A stretch of 64,000 nt of DNA, taken from NCBI GenBank assembly GCA_016858145.1, contig JAEHOE010000138.1, forward strand, positions 186,001 through 250,000, given 5' to 3'. Position 1 is the stretch's first letter, and the number at the start of each line of letters is the position of its first letter. The notes beneath the pieces were generated by a model. That model made no database searches, was not told where the DNA came from, and saw only the letters and a program-made list of their open reading frames with translations. Made by a program: the position numbers and the translations under genes. This document shows positions 46,396-58,100 of this stretch, in pieces. The stretch is from Edaphochlamys debaryana. Its lineage: Eukaryota; Chlorophyta; Chlorophyceae; Chlamydomonadales.

Positions 46396-46400
46396 TGTAA
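46396..46400 (+). other. Candidate poly(A) signal TGTAA of the transaldolase gene
   Basis: TGTAA lies 175 nt after the stop codon, a normal 3' UTR length for this type of genome. Confidence 0.55.
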
Positions 46401-47947
46401 GCGGGTCGCATGCAGGCATGGGCTGATCTGGGTTCGGCGCGGGTAGGTTGCATCTGGCGGGCCGTGAGGCTCGTGGTCGCGTGGCGCGCGTACAGTAATT
46501 CTATTATCAAGTTTTGCGGCGGGGCGTTTCCCCGTTACACCAATAGCTCCGTGTTTCAGCGACGAGTGAAGCGAGAGGGGTGAAGGGGGTGTGTGGAGGA
46601 TTTACCATTGCATTCGCTGATGGGGGTGGGGAGGACCCGACACGGATTCCATTGTGCCGCGTCGACGGGAGGACGGACCGTTTCGGGGGGGGGGACGCGG
46701 TGCGGTGGGCTGTGTGCGAGCTGCGGCGTTGCTCGCGTGTGCTGGCTGCATGCAGGGCGGGTTGCTGCGAGCGGTGTGCGTGGGCGGGGGCGTGAACCCG
46801 TTGGGTTGAGGCGGACGCTGAGGTGCGGGCCGGGTGACCTGGGCTGCATAGAGGGATAGAGATAGGGCGCGTAGGGGCGGCAGCTGAGTGGCGGGTCAGC
46901 CACAGGGGTTAAGCCGCATGAGAGTGTCGATGGATGCACGCGCAGGAGCTTCCTGGGTGGGCCTGGAGAGATTAGTGAGGAGCGGTGGAGCCGTGGAGGC
47001 GAGCTGCGGTGCCACCCCGCTCAGGCCCAAGAGATGTGACGGCGCAGCAGCGGCTGAGTGGCGCTGATGTGTGGCGTGGACAGTGTAGACACAGGCTGCA
47101 AGCTCTCGGGCCTCACGTCCTTTCGCCCACATGTAAGAGACATTGCAATGGCAACATGGCATGCGCCTCTCACACAGTCTGGACATACCTCTGGCACGCC
47201 GCGCATCGGAACTCCCGCCATCGTCCGGCCCCAGGCGGCCCGGCCCTTCTCTCGCCCAGAGCCAACCCCACCACCCAGGCCGGATCCGGTCGTACGCGCC
47301 TCACATGCAGCTATGTGCTCGTTGCAACGTTGCTTAATCGGCATCCCCAAACCCGCGGCCTCCCTCTTGACTGCTACGACGCCTGCCGCGTTAGGGGGGG
47401 GGCGACAGAAACACACTGTGCCGCCCCCGTAAGCGCCCAAGGGCCCGAGCCTGGCAAACACGCAACATCCACACACCCTCCACCCCTTTTCCCTCATGCC
47501 CCGTGCTTTCAAATGCCGTCCGACCCGCTCCGAGTGCCGACAACGCAGACCGCCGCGCTCCCTCCCCGCCTGTCGCAAGCAGACCGCCCTTCCCGCCCTC
47601 CCCGCCCCCGAACTTACCCCCCCAGCCCCCCCAAAGACCCTCGCCGGAGGCCAGGGTCAGTCTCCCCTCGGTGTCGGCGCACCACCCCAGGGCCCTAGCG
47701 CACTCGCTTGCCTGCCCCCCCCCCCCTGTTCTTAACCCCTGGCCCCCCGCCAAACGGCCGCCGTCCTGGCCCAACCAAAGGCCGGTACCCGCATCGCGGG
47801 CCCCCCTCCCCGAACCCCTGGCCGTTATCAGCCCTTCCCCGGGTTACGGCCTCCCTGGCACTCGCCGCCTCACGCCTTCCCCTCGCCTTCAATGCTTCGC
47901 GGCGTCCCCCTCACCCACCCCTTCCTGTCGCCCCTCCACCCCTCCCC
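46401..47947. other. Tail-to-tail 3' region between transaldolase and DUF3754 gene
   Basis: No exon is recognised on either strand. Minus-strand TGTAA (46539-46535) is the first such signal left of the DUF3754 stop. It would imply a 1.4-kb 3' UTR, so the true end may use another signal. Confidence 0.4.
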
Positions 47948-50900
47948 TCACGCCTTCTTCTTCTTGCTGAACGACGCAAAGATCCCCCCCTTCTTCAGCT
48001 CCCCCTCCGCGGGGGCCGGGGCCGGGGCGGCGGCGGCGGCCGCGGCCCCGCCTGCCGGCATGGTGGCAGAGGTCTTGAGCGCCGACTTGGGGACGGCGGC
48101 GGAGGGCGGCGCGGAGGCCAGCCGGGCCGACGCTGCCGGCGGCAGCGCCCCTGACGCTGCCGCCGGCTGCAACGCCTGGGCCCGGGTGGATGGCGCGGTG
48201 GACAGCGCCGGTGCGGGCCCCGGCGCGGATGATGCCTGCGCGGGTGCCTTGACCGAGACGGAGGACTGCAGGGGCGCGGTGGGAGCGTGGGCGGAGGTGC
48301 CGTTCGCGGTGGGGGCCGCGGGGGTTGCGGCGGCGGCGGGCAGGGCTTTGGCGGGGTCGTGTCCAGCGATGAGGTTGGAGAGGGGGAAGGTGGGGGTGGG
48401 CGGGGGCTCCGACAGGGCCTTGAAGGCGTTGTGCCACTGCGTCTGCAGGCTGTTGCACGCCTCCTCCACGTGCACGGCGTCGTACCTTTTGGGTGGGGGG
48501 GTGGGGGGGTGGGCGTGGGGCGGGGTTTGCCGTGGGTGGGGGTTGTGGGGTTGTGTGTGGGGGGTGAGGGGTGCTGGGATTGCCGCTCCCGGTGCCACCC
48601 CCGCGCCCGCCAGCCGACGTCTCCGCCCCTTGGTCCAGCGCTTCCGGCCGCTGCTCCTTCCCCCCCCCTCACTTGGGCTGTGGTTCCTCATCCCCACTGC
48701 TGTGACTGCCCTTTCCATGCCCTGTCCCAGTACCGTACGAGCTTGTCCCAGGGGGCTCGCCACCCTGTCTCCTTACCCCACGACTGCGCCACTCCAGTTC
48801 CCCGCCTGCAACAGCGCAAGGCCACCTATAGGGCCGCTCTGCCCCCCTCCCCTCCCCTCCCTCCCTCCTCAACCCCCCCCCCCCGCTCTGCCCCTAACCC
48901 GCCCCCCCCCTCACTTGGGCTGTGTGGCCCCCTTGGGCTGCAGCCGCCGCACCAGCCCCCACGCCTCCAGGCGGGGGAGGGCGTCCTCCACCGCAAAGTC
49001 CACGGGGATGTCGAAGTTGCGGGTCAGGAAGCGCTCGCAGTCCTGAGGAGGGGGGGGGAAGGGATGGAGGGGACAGGGGAGGAGATGAGGGCAGGTGAGT
49101 AAGGAAAGCAACGGGATCGGGGCGGCCGGGTGGAGGTGGGCGATGGGAGGGCCGCAGCACTGCACCGTGCTCCAGCGTTCAAAGCTTAGACCTCCGCACA
49201 CGCACCCCTTCACCCTCCCCCCCCCCACCGAGTCGATCATGGATTCCGTCATCTCCGCCTCCCGGTTGAACAGCAGGCCGTAGGTGAGGATGGCCTCCTT
49301 GAGCTGGGGGGGGGGGAGGAGCACGTGGGCGAGGGGGCAAGGGGGGCGGAAGAAGGCCGTAGGCCGAGGGTGAGTACGTGGCGGGGTACCTCTGTGAGAG
49401 CAAGCAGCACGGTGAAGGGGCCACACGAATGCCGTCGCGCCACACACTCCAGTCTGCCCCCCGCCCCCCCCCCACCTGTTGCTCCCCCATGTCGTCCAGC
49501 AGCATGCTCAGCACGCCCTCCTGCGCGTCGTTGGTCTTGTCGTACAGGATGTTGACCATGTCCTGCACAGCACAGCACAGCACGCACAGCACGGTCAGCA
49601 TCGAAAGCAGGCGCGGCATGCGCGGTTATCGGGCGCCTGCACAGGCCTTTCCCCCCCAACCACGGCGACCGGCGTGCCTTGTGGGCGGGTGCTGGGCGCA
49701 GGCCCGCTAGCGGCTAGCGCCTACAGCGGTCACATTCCTCGTTCGTTCGTCCTCCACCTCTCCCACGACACACACTCGGCTACAGCTGCCCGGCACGCAC
49801 CAGCAGTGCGCGGGTGCGTGCAGGCCCCCTTACCTCCCCCCACCTGGGGTGGTTTGCGACCGCCCCCTTCTCCCCCCCTTCCCTCTCCCCTTCTGGCCCC
49901 CCCCCAAAACACCCCCATCCCCTCTTTCCCCCCCACCTGGATGGTCTGGGACCGCTCCCTTCTCCCCCCTTCCCTCTCCCCTTCTCTGACCCCCCCCCCC
50001 CCACCAAACACCCCCTCCGCCCCTTTCCCCCCCCCCTCCCCCCCCCACCTGGATGGTCTGGGACCGCTCCGCCTGCGCCGAGGTGTAGACCTGGCCGCAG
50101 CGGGCCGCCACCAGGGAGAGGGAGGACCACAGCACGTTCATGTCCACCTTCTCGCCCTGTAAGGGGGGGAGGGGAAGAGGGGGGGAGGGCAGGGGGGTGG
50201 GGTAGAAGGGGTGAGGGAGCGGTCGTGTGAGCGGATATCGTAAAGACGAATCTGGAGAGCGAAGGGAGAGAGGGAGCAGCAGCCACATCCGCCCCCCACG
50301 CGTCACGAAACACACACGCCGTATCCCCCCTCTCTTTCCCCCCCCATTCCCCCCCCACCTGCAGCAGCACCATGGCCGCCGCCACCAGGCCGCCCACCAC
50401 CGTCACCACCATCTGGATGATGGTCAGCATCTTGAGGTGCACCTGAGGCGTACGGCAACCGGTACGGCATGGACATCAGTAACAGGCGCATCCCAACCCC
50501 GCAGCCTCGCACTCAGCAGGCTTCGGCTTATGCCGGGAACTTCTCCAACTCCTCCGCTTCTCCATCCGCCCAGCATTGCGACCCCTGCCGTACCGTACTG
50601 CAACCATGCCGTATCCATGCACATCTGCCGTACCTTTTTGTCCGCGAAGATGACGTCCATGTCGGCCATGGGGATGTCGTGGAAGCACTTGATGTGGATG
50701 TTGCGCCAGTGCAGGATCTCGCGCTGCCGCTGCTCCAGCGGCCGCTGCAGCGCGGGCAGCTTGTGCTTGGCCTGCTTGGTGGCGGCGCGGTAGAGCACCA
50801 CCACCTCCTTGAAGGCGGGCTCCTGCAGCTTGAGCTTCCTGACAGGGGGGGTTGAGGGAAGGGGTGGGAACGGGGGGGTTGAAGAGATTGAACGGGAAGG

Positions 50901-53900
50901 AGCGGCAAGATAGAAGACGCAAGGAACGGGTCCGGCCGGTCGGACCTCTCACTCTCAGTCTCAGACCGCTTACTCCTGCTGTCATGCCCGTTCACGTGTT
51001 GCCTTTCTTGATGATGGTCCAGCGCCCATGTGATCAGATCCCCAATGGTGCCGTACAGCTTACTAATGCCCCGCTCTCACTTGTGGAAGTTCTTGATCAC
51101 TGCCCACACGGTGGGCATGAGCAGCCGCAGCGTGCGCCGCTCCACCACCCGTCGGGCGGTGTGGCGGGACTCGGTGAGCGTCAGCGTCTTGGCGCCCGCC
51201 AGCTGGGCCTTGGCGCGGGTGAGGCGGCGCCAGAGCTGGGGGGGACGGGGGTGGGTGGCGTGTGTGTGTGTGTGGGGGGGGGGGGGCCGAGTGGGTCAAT
51301 CTTCTCGCCTCCGACCCCGTGCCGACGCGTGCCGAAACGCACACGCTCCTCCCTCCCCCCCCTCCCCCCCGCCCCCACCCGCTTGAGCGGCATGGTGATC
51401 AGGTACTCCACCAGCAGGTCGATCTTCTCGCTCGTGTACATGCCCGAGGCCGTGGCCACGGTGACGCCCCGGTGGAAGACCAGCACGCGGTCGGCCAGGG
51501 AGGGGAGCTGGGGGGGGGGGGGCGGGGGGGCGGGAAGGGGGTAGGGGGGGTAGGGGGAGAGGGCGTGTGTGTTTCGTGACGCCCCGGTGGAAGACCAGCA
51601 CGCGGTCGGCCAGGGAGGGGAGCTGGGGGCGGAGGATGGGGGGGATGGGGGAGGGGGGAGGGGGGGGGGAGGGGGATGAGGGGGGGAGGGGGATGAGGGG
51701 GGGATGGGGGGGAGAGGGCGTGTGTGTTTCGTGGCGCCCCGGTGGAAGACCAGCACGCGGTCGGCCAGGGACGGGCGCTGGGGGCGGGGGGGGGGGATGG
51801 GGGGGAGGGGAGAGGGGGAGTTCGTCGAGGAGACTGGGGAGTGGGGGCAGACCAGGTTTAGCTTTGAGGAACTGGAAAGTGAAGAGAGAGGAGGAGGATG
51901 GCGGGAGAGAGGAGGGTGGTAAGTGAAGAGCGCCCCCCACGTGCACACCCACCCGCTCACGCCCCTCTTCCCCGCTCCCCCCCCCCCACACACACACCTC
52001 GGCCCGCAGCGCCCTCCGCTCCGCGGTTGCGGCCCAGAAGCCCTTGAGCAGGCGGTCATCGTAGTAGTCCCAGTTGACTGGGGGGAGGGGGGGAATTTGT
52101 TCAAGCACAGTGCCAACGTGTGCCAGCAACCGCCTCTCCCGGCCCTTCCCCGCAGTGTCAGGTCCAGCCTACCCCCCCACCCCCCTGTCAGCGTGTCAGG
52201 GCCCTCCCCCCCTACCCTCCACGGGCAGGCTGAACAGGAACTTGTCCGCCTTGGCCAGCTCCCACTCGGCGTTGGTGAGGATGTGGAAGCGGGCGGCGGC
52301 CATGAGCTGGAGGAAGTCACACACCTGGAGGGGGGAGGGGGGGAGGGGGGTTGGGTTAGAAAGGGTGGGGCAGGGGAGGGGGTTGGGGAATGGGATGGGG
52401 GTAGGGGGCGGGGTCAGGCACAGGGGAGGCCTTAAGGGGGGCGAGCCCTTTACAGCCGGCCACATTGGTTTCCCCCACAGGCCACCCCTCCCCACTCCGT
52501 CCCTGCCGCCACCCGCAGCCCGAAGCCCCAGACTCCCTCCCTTACTAACCCCCCTACCAAGCCCGTCCCCCCACCTTCCCCCCCCCCATCTCCCCCTCCC
52601 AGCTTCCGCCAGCTTTCCCCCAGCTTCTGCCACCCCTGTCCCACCCCTTGCCCCCTAGTAACCCCCCCCCCCCCCCAGCTTCCCCCGGCTCCCCCCAGCT
52701 TCCCACCAGCTTCTGCTCCGCCGTGTCCAGCTCCGCCACCGTGGGCAGGCCCCCGCCCACGCACGAGATGTAGGGCTGGTCCTTGGCGCCCATGGAGAAG
52801 CGCAGGAAGTTGTGCTTGAGGTTGCGCTTGAGCGCCATGAACTCCTGGGGGGAAGGGGGAGAGAGGGGGCGGAGGGGGGTGCTGAGAGGGAGAGGCGGCG
52901 AGGTGGGATCTTTCGACGAAAAGGGAACCAGAGAGAGGGAGGAGGACGGGAAGGAGGTGTGGCGGTTGCGGGGATTAAGCGACTCGAGGGGAGTTTCTGC
53001 CTTGGCCACGAACTCCTGCGGGGCGGGAGGGGGGGGCGGCGGACACCGAGGGAGAGGGGGTGCCGTCTTGGGGAAGCGGGGGGGGGGCGTGAGCCCCTGA
53101 ACCTCCTGACCTAAGCACCTTCCTGGCTTTCCCCCCCCTTGCCTCTGCCGCTGCCCCTGCCGGGACCCGAGACCCCGCTCCCACCCCCGGCCCCCGACCG
53201 TCCCCTGCACCCCAGCCTCAGCCGCCCCCCCCCCCCCTCACACACACACCGGTCGCAGCCCCCAGCCCCGTCGTTCTCTTCCGCCGCCCAGACCAAATCC
53301 TACGGCCCGGCACCGCGCCCAGCGCCGGCCAGCCCACACGCAGCTGGCTCTTCCCCCACACCCCGGCCCTCCCCCCCGCCTCCTGCCCCATGCTCAGGGG
53401 GCTCACCCCCACCTCCCCCCTCTAGCTCTCCCTTCGCTCCCTCCGCTCTCCAATGCTCCGAAGATCCCCCCTCCCCCCTTAACCCCCTCCCCAAATCACC
53501 CCAAGCCCTCCTGAGCCGCCCGACGGCAGACCCCTTCCTGACTGCCTTGAGACTTGGGAGCCCGCCCTGGGCCCACAGCCCACACCGCCTGCCCCCCCCG
53601 CGGCCGCTGCTGCCGCCACCCTCCCGTGCCAGGGCCAAGGGAGCATGCGGGTCTTTGGGGGGCAGACGGCAAGCCCCGTCCCGCTGCACCCACCTCCACG
53701 CCTTGCTCCCCCGTCTCCCCTCCCCCGCCCCCTGTGCCCCCCTTTGCTCGGTGCTGGCGTGCTCCCGGCCTCCTAGCTCTGGGCAGCTGGCGTCGCGTCG
53801 GGACGGGGCATGCGGGGCTGTGAGGGCAGGGCCTCGAGGAACGCCTTGCCCCTCTCCTCCCCTCCCCTGCCGTCTCGGCCCCGAGGCAACGAAGCCCCCT

Positions 53901-54463
53901 TCCGTCCTTTAGGGCCAGGGCTCCAGGGCCCAAGGGCGCAAAGGAGCAAGGGAGCAAGGGAGCAAGCGAGCGTGTGGGCGGCATGCGGGGCTGTGAGGGC
54001 AGGGCCTCAAGGGACGCCTTTACGGCGCTCGGCGCACGGCCCAGCCCCTTGCGTGCCCCCGGCCCCCCACCTCGACGTCTTGCTGCCCCCCTTTCCCCCC
54101 TACACAAACCCGCCCCCTGCTCGGAGGCTCAGTGCTGGGCGTACTCCCTCCCGGCCCAGCTTCCCTCCCGGCCACGAGGCGACGAAGGCGCGAGTTCGCA
54201 CCTGCGCGTAGAGCGACTCGACCAGCTGCGCAATCTGCTCAAACTTCGCTCGCTCTGCCACGCTCATGCCCGACTTGATGAGCGTGTATATCTCCTGGAA
54301 CTCGACCTGCGCCGGGAGCAGCACGGCGGGCGGGGATGTTGTTGCCACAGCGCCGCGAGCCCGATAGCCCAATATACCGGGGTTTTGTGGTGGGACCTAC
54401 CGGTATGTGCCGGTCCGGAGGGCACACGATCTCCACGACGGACGCCATGCCGGTCGTGGCCAT
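47948..54463 (-). CDS. DUF3754 (TMEM143-like) membrane protein
   Basis: Fourteen exons in phase from ATG 54448: 54448-54401, 54306-54202, 52844-52707, 52324-52216, 52077-51998, 51507-51379, 51235-51081, 50838-50634, 50442-50359, 50156-50049, 49562-49476, 49303-49229, 49042-48915, 48485-47948; 662 aa. An in-frame ATG at 54463 adds five residues. DUF3754 hallmarks are YYDDRLLKGFWAATAERRAL, LPSLADRVLVFHRGVTVATA, SEKIDLLVEYLITMPLKR, FKEVVVLYRAATKQAKHKLP, and INIHIKCFHDIP-type text (here HIKCFHDIPMADMDVIFADK). One clear membrane helix follows: MLTIIQMVVTVVGGLVAAAM. Later parts include DKTNDAQEGVLSMLLDDMGE and ILTYGLLFNREAEMTESMID. The last 170 residues are an Ala/Pro-rich tail ending KKGGIFASFSKKKKA. 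Family members are predicted organellar or membrane proteins of unknown biochemical role. Intron 2 is 1357 bp and internally duplicated. Exons 6, 10 and 13 have extra partial copies in neighbouring introns. Confidence 0.86.
53806..54022. repeat. Direct repeat in intron 2 of the DUF3754 gene
   Basis: ggcatgcggggctgtgaggg plus cagggcctc(g/a)agg(a/g)acgcc occurs at 53806-53848 and again at 53980-54022, a spacing of 174 bp. It reflects local duplication inside a long intron. Confidence 0.8.
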
Positions 54464-55125
54464 CGCAGCGACCCTCGCGGCTAGCTGCCCTCAAGGCTAT
54501 CTGGTATATTCCAGCTCCACTGCCTCCTTACGAGCAGCGAGAGTCGAGGGCTGACGTCTGGGCGTTACCCTTCCGGCAAAGAGGTTTCCGCTCCAGACGT
54601 GACCGGCCCGGCTCGTCTCCTAGCGGCGACACATCATACACGCTACGCCTGGCAGATTGCAAGGATAACTGCGAGGAACGGGAGCTGCAAGTCGAGGCGG
54701 GCTCGCTGGAGCCGGGAGCGCGACTAGCTTGCACGCAAGTAAGTACGCCGATCTGTGTGGTGATTAGGCTGGCTGTGCAATGAGCTTTTCCGTCGTCGCG
54801 GACGGCGTCGTCTTGGCGAGCGAGCCCAGGCCGGTCCGTGGGTCATGTGCATGGGGCAGCAAGCCTCCCGGCTGGTGCACAGCCTGCTCCCCCAGCGAGG
54901 GCTCGCAGCCATACAGTAGCCTGGCTACCTACTGCGACTGGTATCTTGCCCAGTCTGTGCCCTCCGCTCCAACTCGCGTCGCAACTCGCCACCTGGCGCG
55001 ACAGGGCAGAGCAGGGCGCGCTTTCCAAGTTCAAACAGCTTAGAATAATGTCAGCTGTGTAGCGGACACGCGTACAAAGCTCGCCAGCTAGTGGGTCGCG
55101 GCTTTCGAGAGGGCATTCCGCAAGC
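54464..55125. promoter_or_regulatory. Divergent promoter region of the DUF3754 and CNB-protein genes
   Basis: About 660 bp between divergent starts. It is less GC-rich than the coding regions and no exon is recognised. It must hold both promoters; no specific element is clear. Confidence 0.5.
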
Positions 55126-58100
55126 ATGGCAACACCAAGGTTGCAATCCCCGCGTGGGGCATCGTTCTTCACGTTAGCAGAGACGATCGAGGCTCTGAGA
55201 CTGCCGTGAGTCGGCTGGGGTCGTCGCCAGGGTCCGCCCGGCAGGCGAGGGGTCTCGGTCGGCAACCATCCTCACGGCGTCTCGACCTCTGCAGGCCGGC
55301 GCAACGGACCCAGCACCTTTCTAAGCTCGCCTCCTTCCTGCGCGCGCAAGATGTGAGTAGTCGGTTGGCTTGCCCAGCTCGCGCCGCTACACCATCCGCA
55401 TGCTGCTGCCGTCGCCCCGCGCCGACCCTCACGTTTCGCCTGCGCTTCGCAGGGATTCTTCTACCACATGAGCCAGAGCGACTGCGAGGCGGTCGCACGA
55501 TGGCTAAGTGAGCGGCCTGGGCCAGGGCGGCTACCTCCTCACTGGCTGCCCCGGCTGCCCCTACCCTCCTCGGCATGCCTCCCACGTCCCAGCTCTCTGC
55601 CCCACCTCCACCTGATTCCCTTCGCATGAGCTGATGGCCCTCTGCCCTCACCAGCCAACCTCCCTCCCCCCACCTCCCCCGCTTCCCTTACCCTCCCTCC
55701 CATCCACCTCCAGGCTTAGAGCACGTGCCTGCGGGGCAGCCCGTGTACCGCCAGGGGGACCCGGGCGAGGCCATGTGAGGGGGGGGGGGAGGGGGGGGCC
55801 TGACGGGCCCAAAGGGCTGAAGGGGGTTTGGGGCTAGGCGGGAAGAGGAGCTCGACGGCAAAGGGGCGGGGCGGGGCAACCATCCGTGGTCCCCTGCCCC
55901 CTGCCCCCTGCACTGTGCTCCGCAGGCCCTCCCGCCACGTAGCTCCCCGGCCCCTATCTGTGCACCATGTCACCCCTTCCCTCCCCCCACCCCCACCCCC
56001 ACCCCCACCCCCACCCCCACCCCCACCCCCACCCCCACCCCCCCCACCCCCACCCCCACCCCCACCCCCACCCCCACCCCCACCCCCACCCCCACCCCCA
56101 CCCCAGGTACGTCATCATTGGGGGCTCCTGCGACGTGCATCCGCCCCGGGGCAGCCCCGTCCCTGCGGACACGGGTGCGTGGGGGGGGGGGGGGGGCTGT
56201 GAGCAGGGGGCGGAGTGCGTGGACAGTGCGAGAAACGAGGGAGCCCCGAGCGACAAGGTCAGGGTGGGCTGAGGAGAGGGAGGCATGTTGCAAGCCACCT
56301 CCCTGCTCCCCTGCAGGGATCTCAGCTCCCCCCCATCCAACCCTCCATCCTCCATCCACCCCCCTCCGCAACCCCTCCCTCCCCCCAGGCTTCCTGTACG
56401 TGGGCCAGGCCTTTGGCGAGCAGGCCCTGGTGGCGCCCCGCAAGCCCAGGACCCGGACCGTGGCGGCGGGGGGCGGGGGGGCGCAGCTGGCGGTGCTGGG
56501 CCGGGCGGCGCTGGGGCGGCTGCGGGGCGAGGGCGGGGGCGGCGACCAGGTGTGTGTCTGGGGGGGGGGGGGCTGGTGGTGGGATGGGGCGGGAGGGGAG
56601 GAGGAAGGGAGGCAACCCCACGCATCCCAGGGCACCGCAACCCAAGCCCTCTCCTTAGCCCTGGCGCTCGACCCAACAGCCAATGGCGCTGACCCGCTCC
56701 GTCTTATGGCACCCCTCCGTCGCACCCCTGCCCCGCCCCCCCGCATCCGTCTGCAGGCCGCCACGGGCCGTGCTGCGCGTGCGGTGCTGTCCGCGTGCTG
56801 CCTGGCGGGGCTCCGCACGCCGCCCGGGGCGCGCAGCGCCGAGGAGGTGGACACACTGGCGGACCTGTTTGGAACCATGGAGGTGGGGGGTGGGGGGTGG
56901 GGGTGGGGTGGGTGGGGTGGGGCAGGTGCGGAGGGCAGCGGGAGCCAGTGTTGCTGCAGGTTGCTGCGTGTTGGGCCATCTGACAGGATTTCCACCCCTA
57001 CCACCTCGGCGTGCCCCAATTTCCATGACCCTATTATCCTTCCTTGTCGCGATCTGCCAGCCCTTCCTTCCAGCAAGCCTATCTCGCCCCTGCCCTCATG
57101 CCGGCGCCCCCCCAACCCCTCCCGCCACACACACCCCCAGGCCTTCCAGAAGCTCCCCCCCGACATGGTCCGCCGCCTGGCCGCCGAGGCGGGGCACGTG
57201 CGGCTGCCGCCCGGGTCGCTGGTGTTCGAGGAGGACTCCCCGGGGCACTGCATGTACGTGCTGGCGGCAGGTGAGGAGGGGGGGAGGGGGAAAGGGGAGG
57301 GCAGGGGGGTAGAGGGAAGGAGCAGCGAACGAGCCCGCCACTTTGACTTGGAACCCCCACTAGCCTCCGCTGCACGCTCCATTATTCCCACGCCTTACAC
57401 CGCGCCCCCTCCCCTCACCCTCCACGGCAGGCGCCTGCGAGGTCCGCGCCCGGCCGCTGCCGCAGAAGGCCCGCGGCCGCCACCCGCACGCCGGGGGTGG
57501 GGGTGGCCCCAGCGGCGCCGGCTCCACCCTTGCCTCTCGGGGCCCCTCGCTCAAGGCCCTGGGGGGCCTGGGGGGCGGGGGCGCGGGGCCGCGGCCCTCC
57601 CTGGGTGCCCTCAGCTCCGCGGGCGTCTCCGTGGCTGCCTCGGGTGCCCCCAGCGGGGCGCATCCTGCCGGGTCGGGGAGGGGGGGCGGTGCTGGGGGTG
57701 ATGAGGGGGCGGAGGGCGCTGCCGAGGAGGCCGGGGCTGGGAAGGGCGGGGTGAGGTGGAAGGGCGCGGCCGCGGCGGCGCTGGGAGGTGTGCGGGCGGC
57801 GGGCGTGGGCCGGCGCTGGCGGGCGCCCACCGCCGGGGGCGGCCTTCTGGGTCAGCCCCTGCCGGACGACAGCGAGGAGGGGGAGGGGGAGGGGGAGGGC
57901 CTGTCGGGCACGGAGGGAGGCGACTCGGACCACACGCTCACAGAGGGCGAGGATGAGGAGGACGGGAGGCAGGTGAGGCGAGCTTCAAGGCGGGGGGGGG
58001 GGGGCTGGGTTGACTGCTGACTACGGGCTGCCCTGAGCCTGCCTGGAGACCGTTCCCGCGTCCTGCCACCCCACCCCACCCCACTGTCCTCCACCCCACC

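Noticed and set aside
52998..53040. Copy of DUF3754 exon 3 start (EFVAKAE) in intron 2
   Set aside because: Only about 12 bp match around the acceptor; too short to count with the exon-junction duplications.
55985..56104. Telomere-like interpretation of the CCCCCA array
   Set aside because: It sits inside an intron with coding exons on both sides, and the chlamydomonadalean telomere repeat is TTTTAGGG.
55970..57391. A 473-codon minus-strand open frame opposite the CNB gene
   Set aside because: It is the GC-rich shadow of plus-strand exons and the (TGGGGG)n repeat; the plus strand has phase-consistent exons with CNB motifs.
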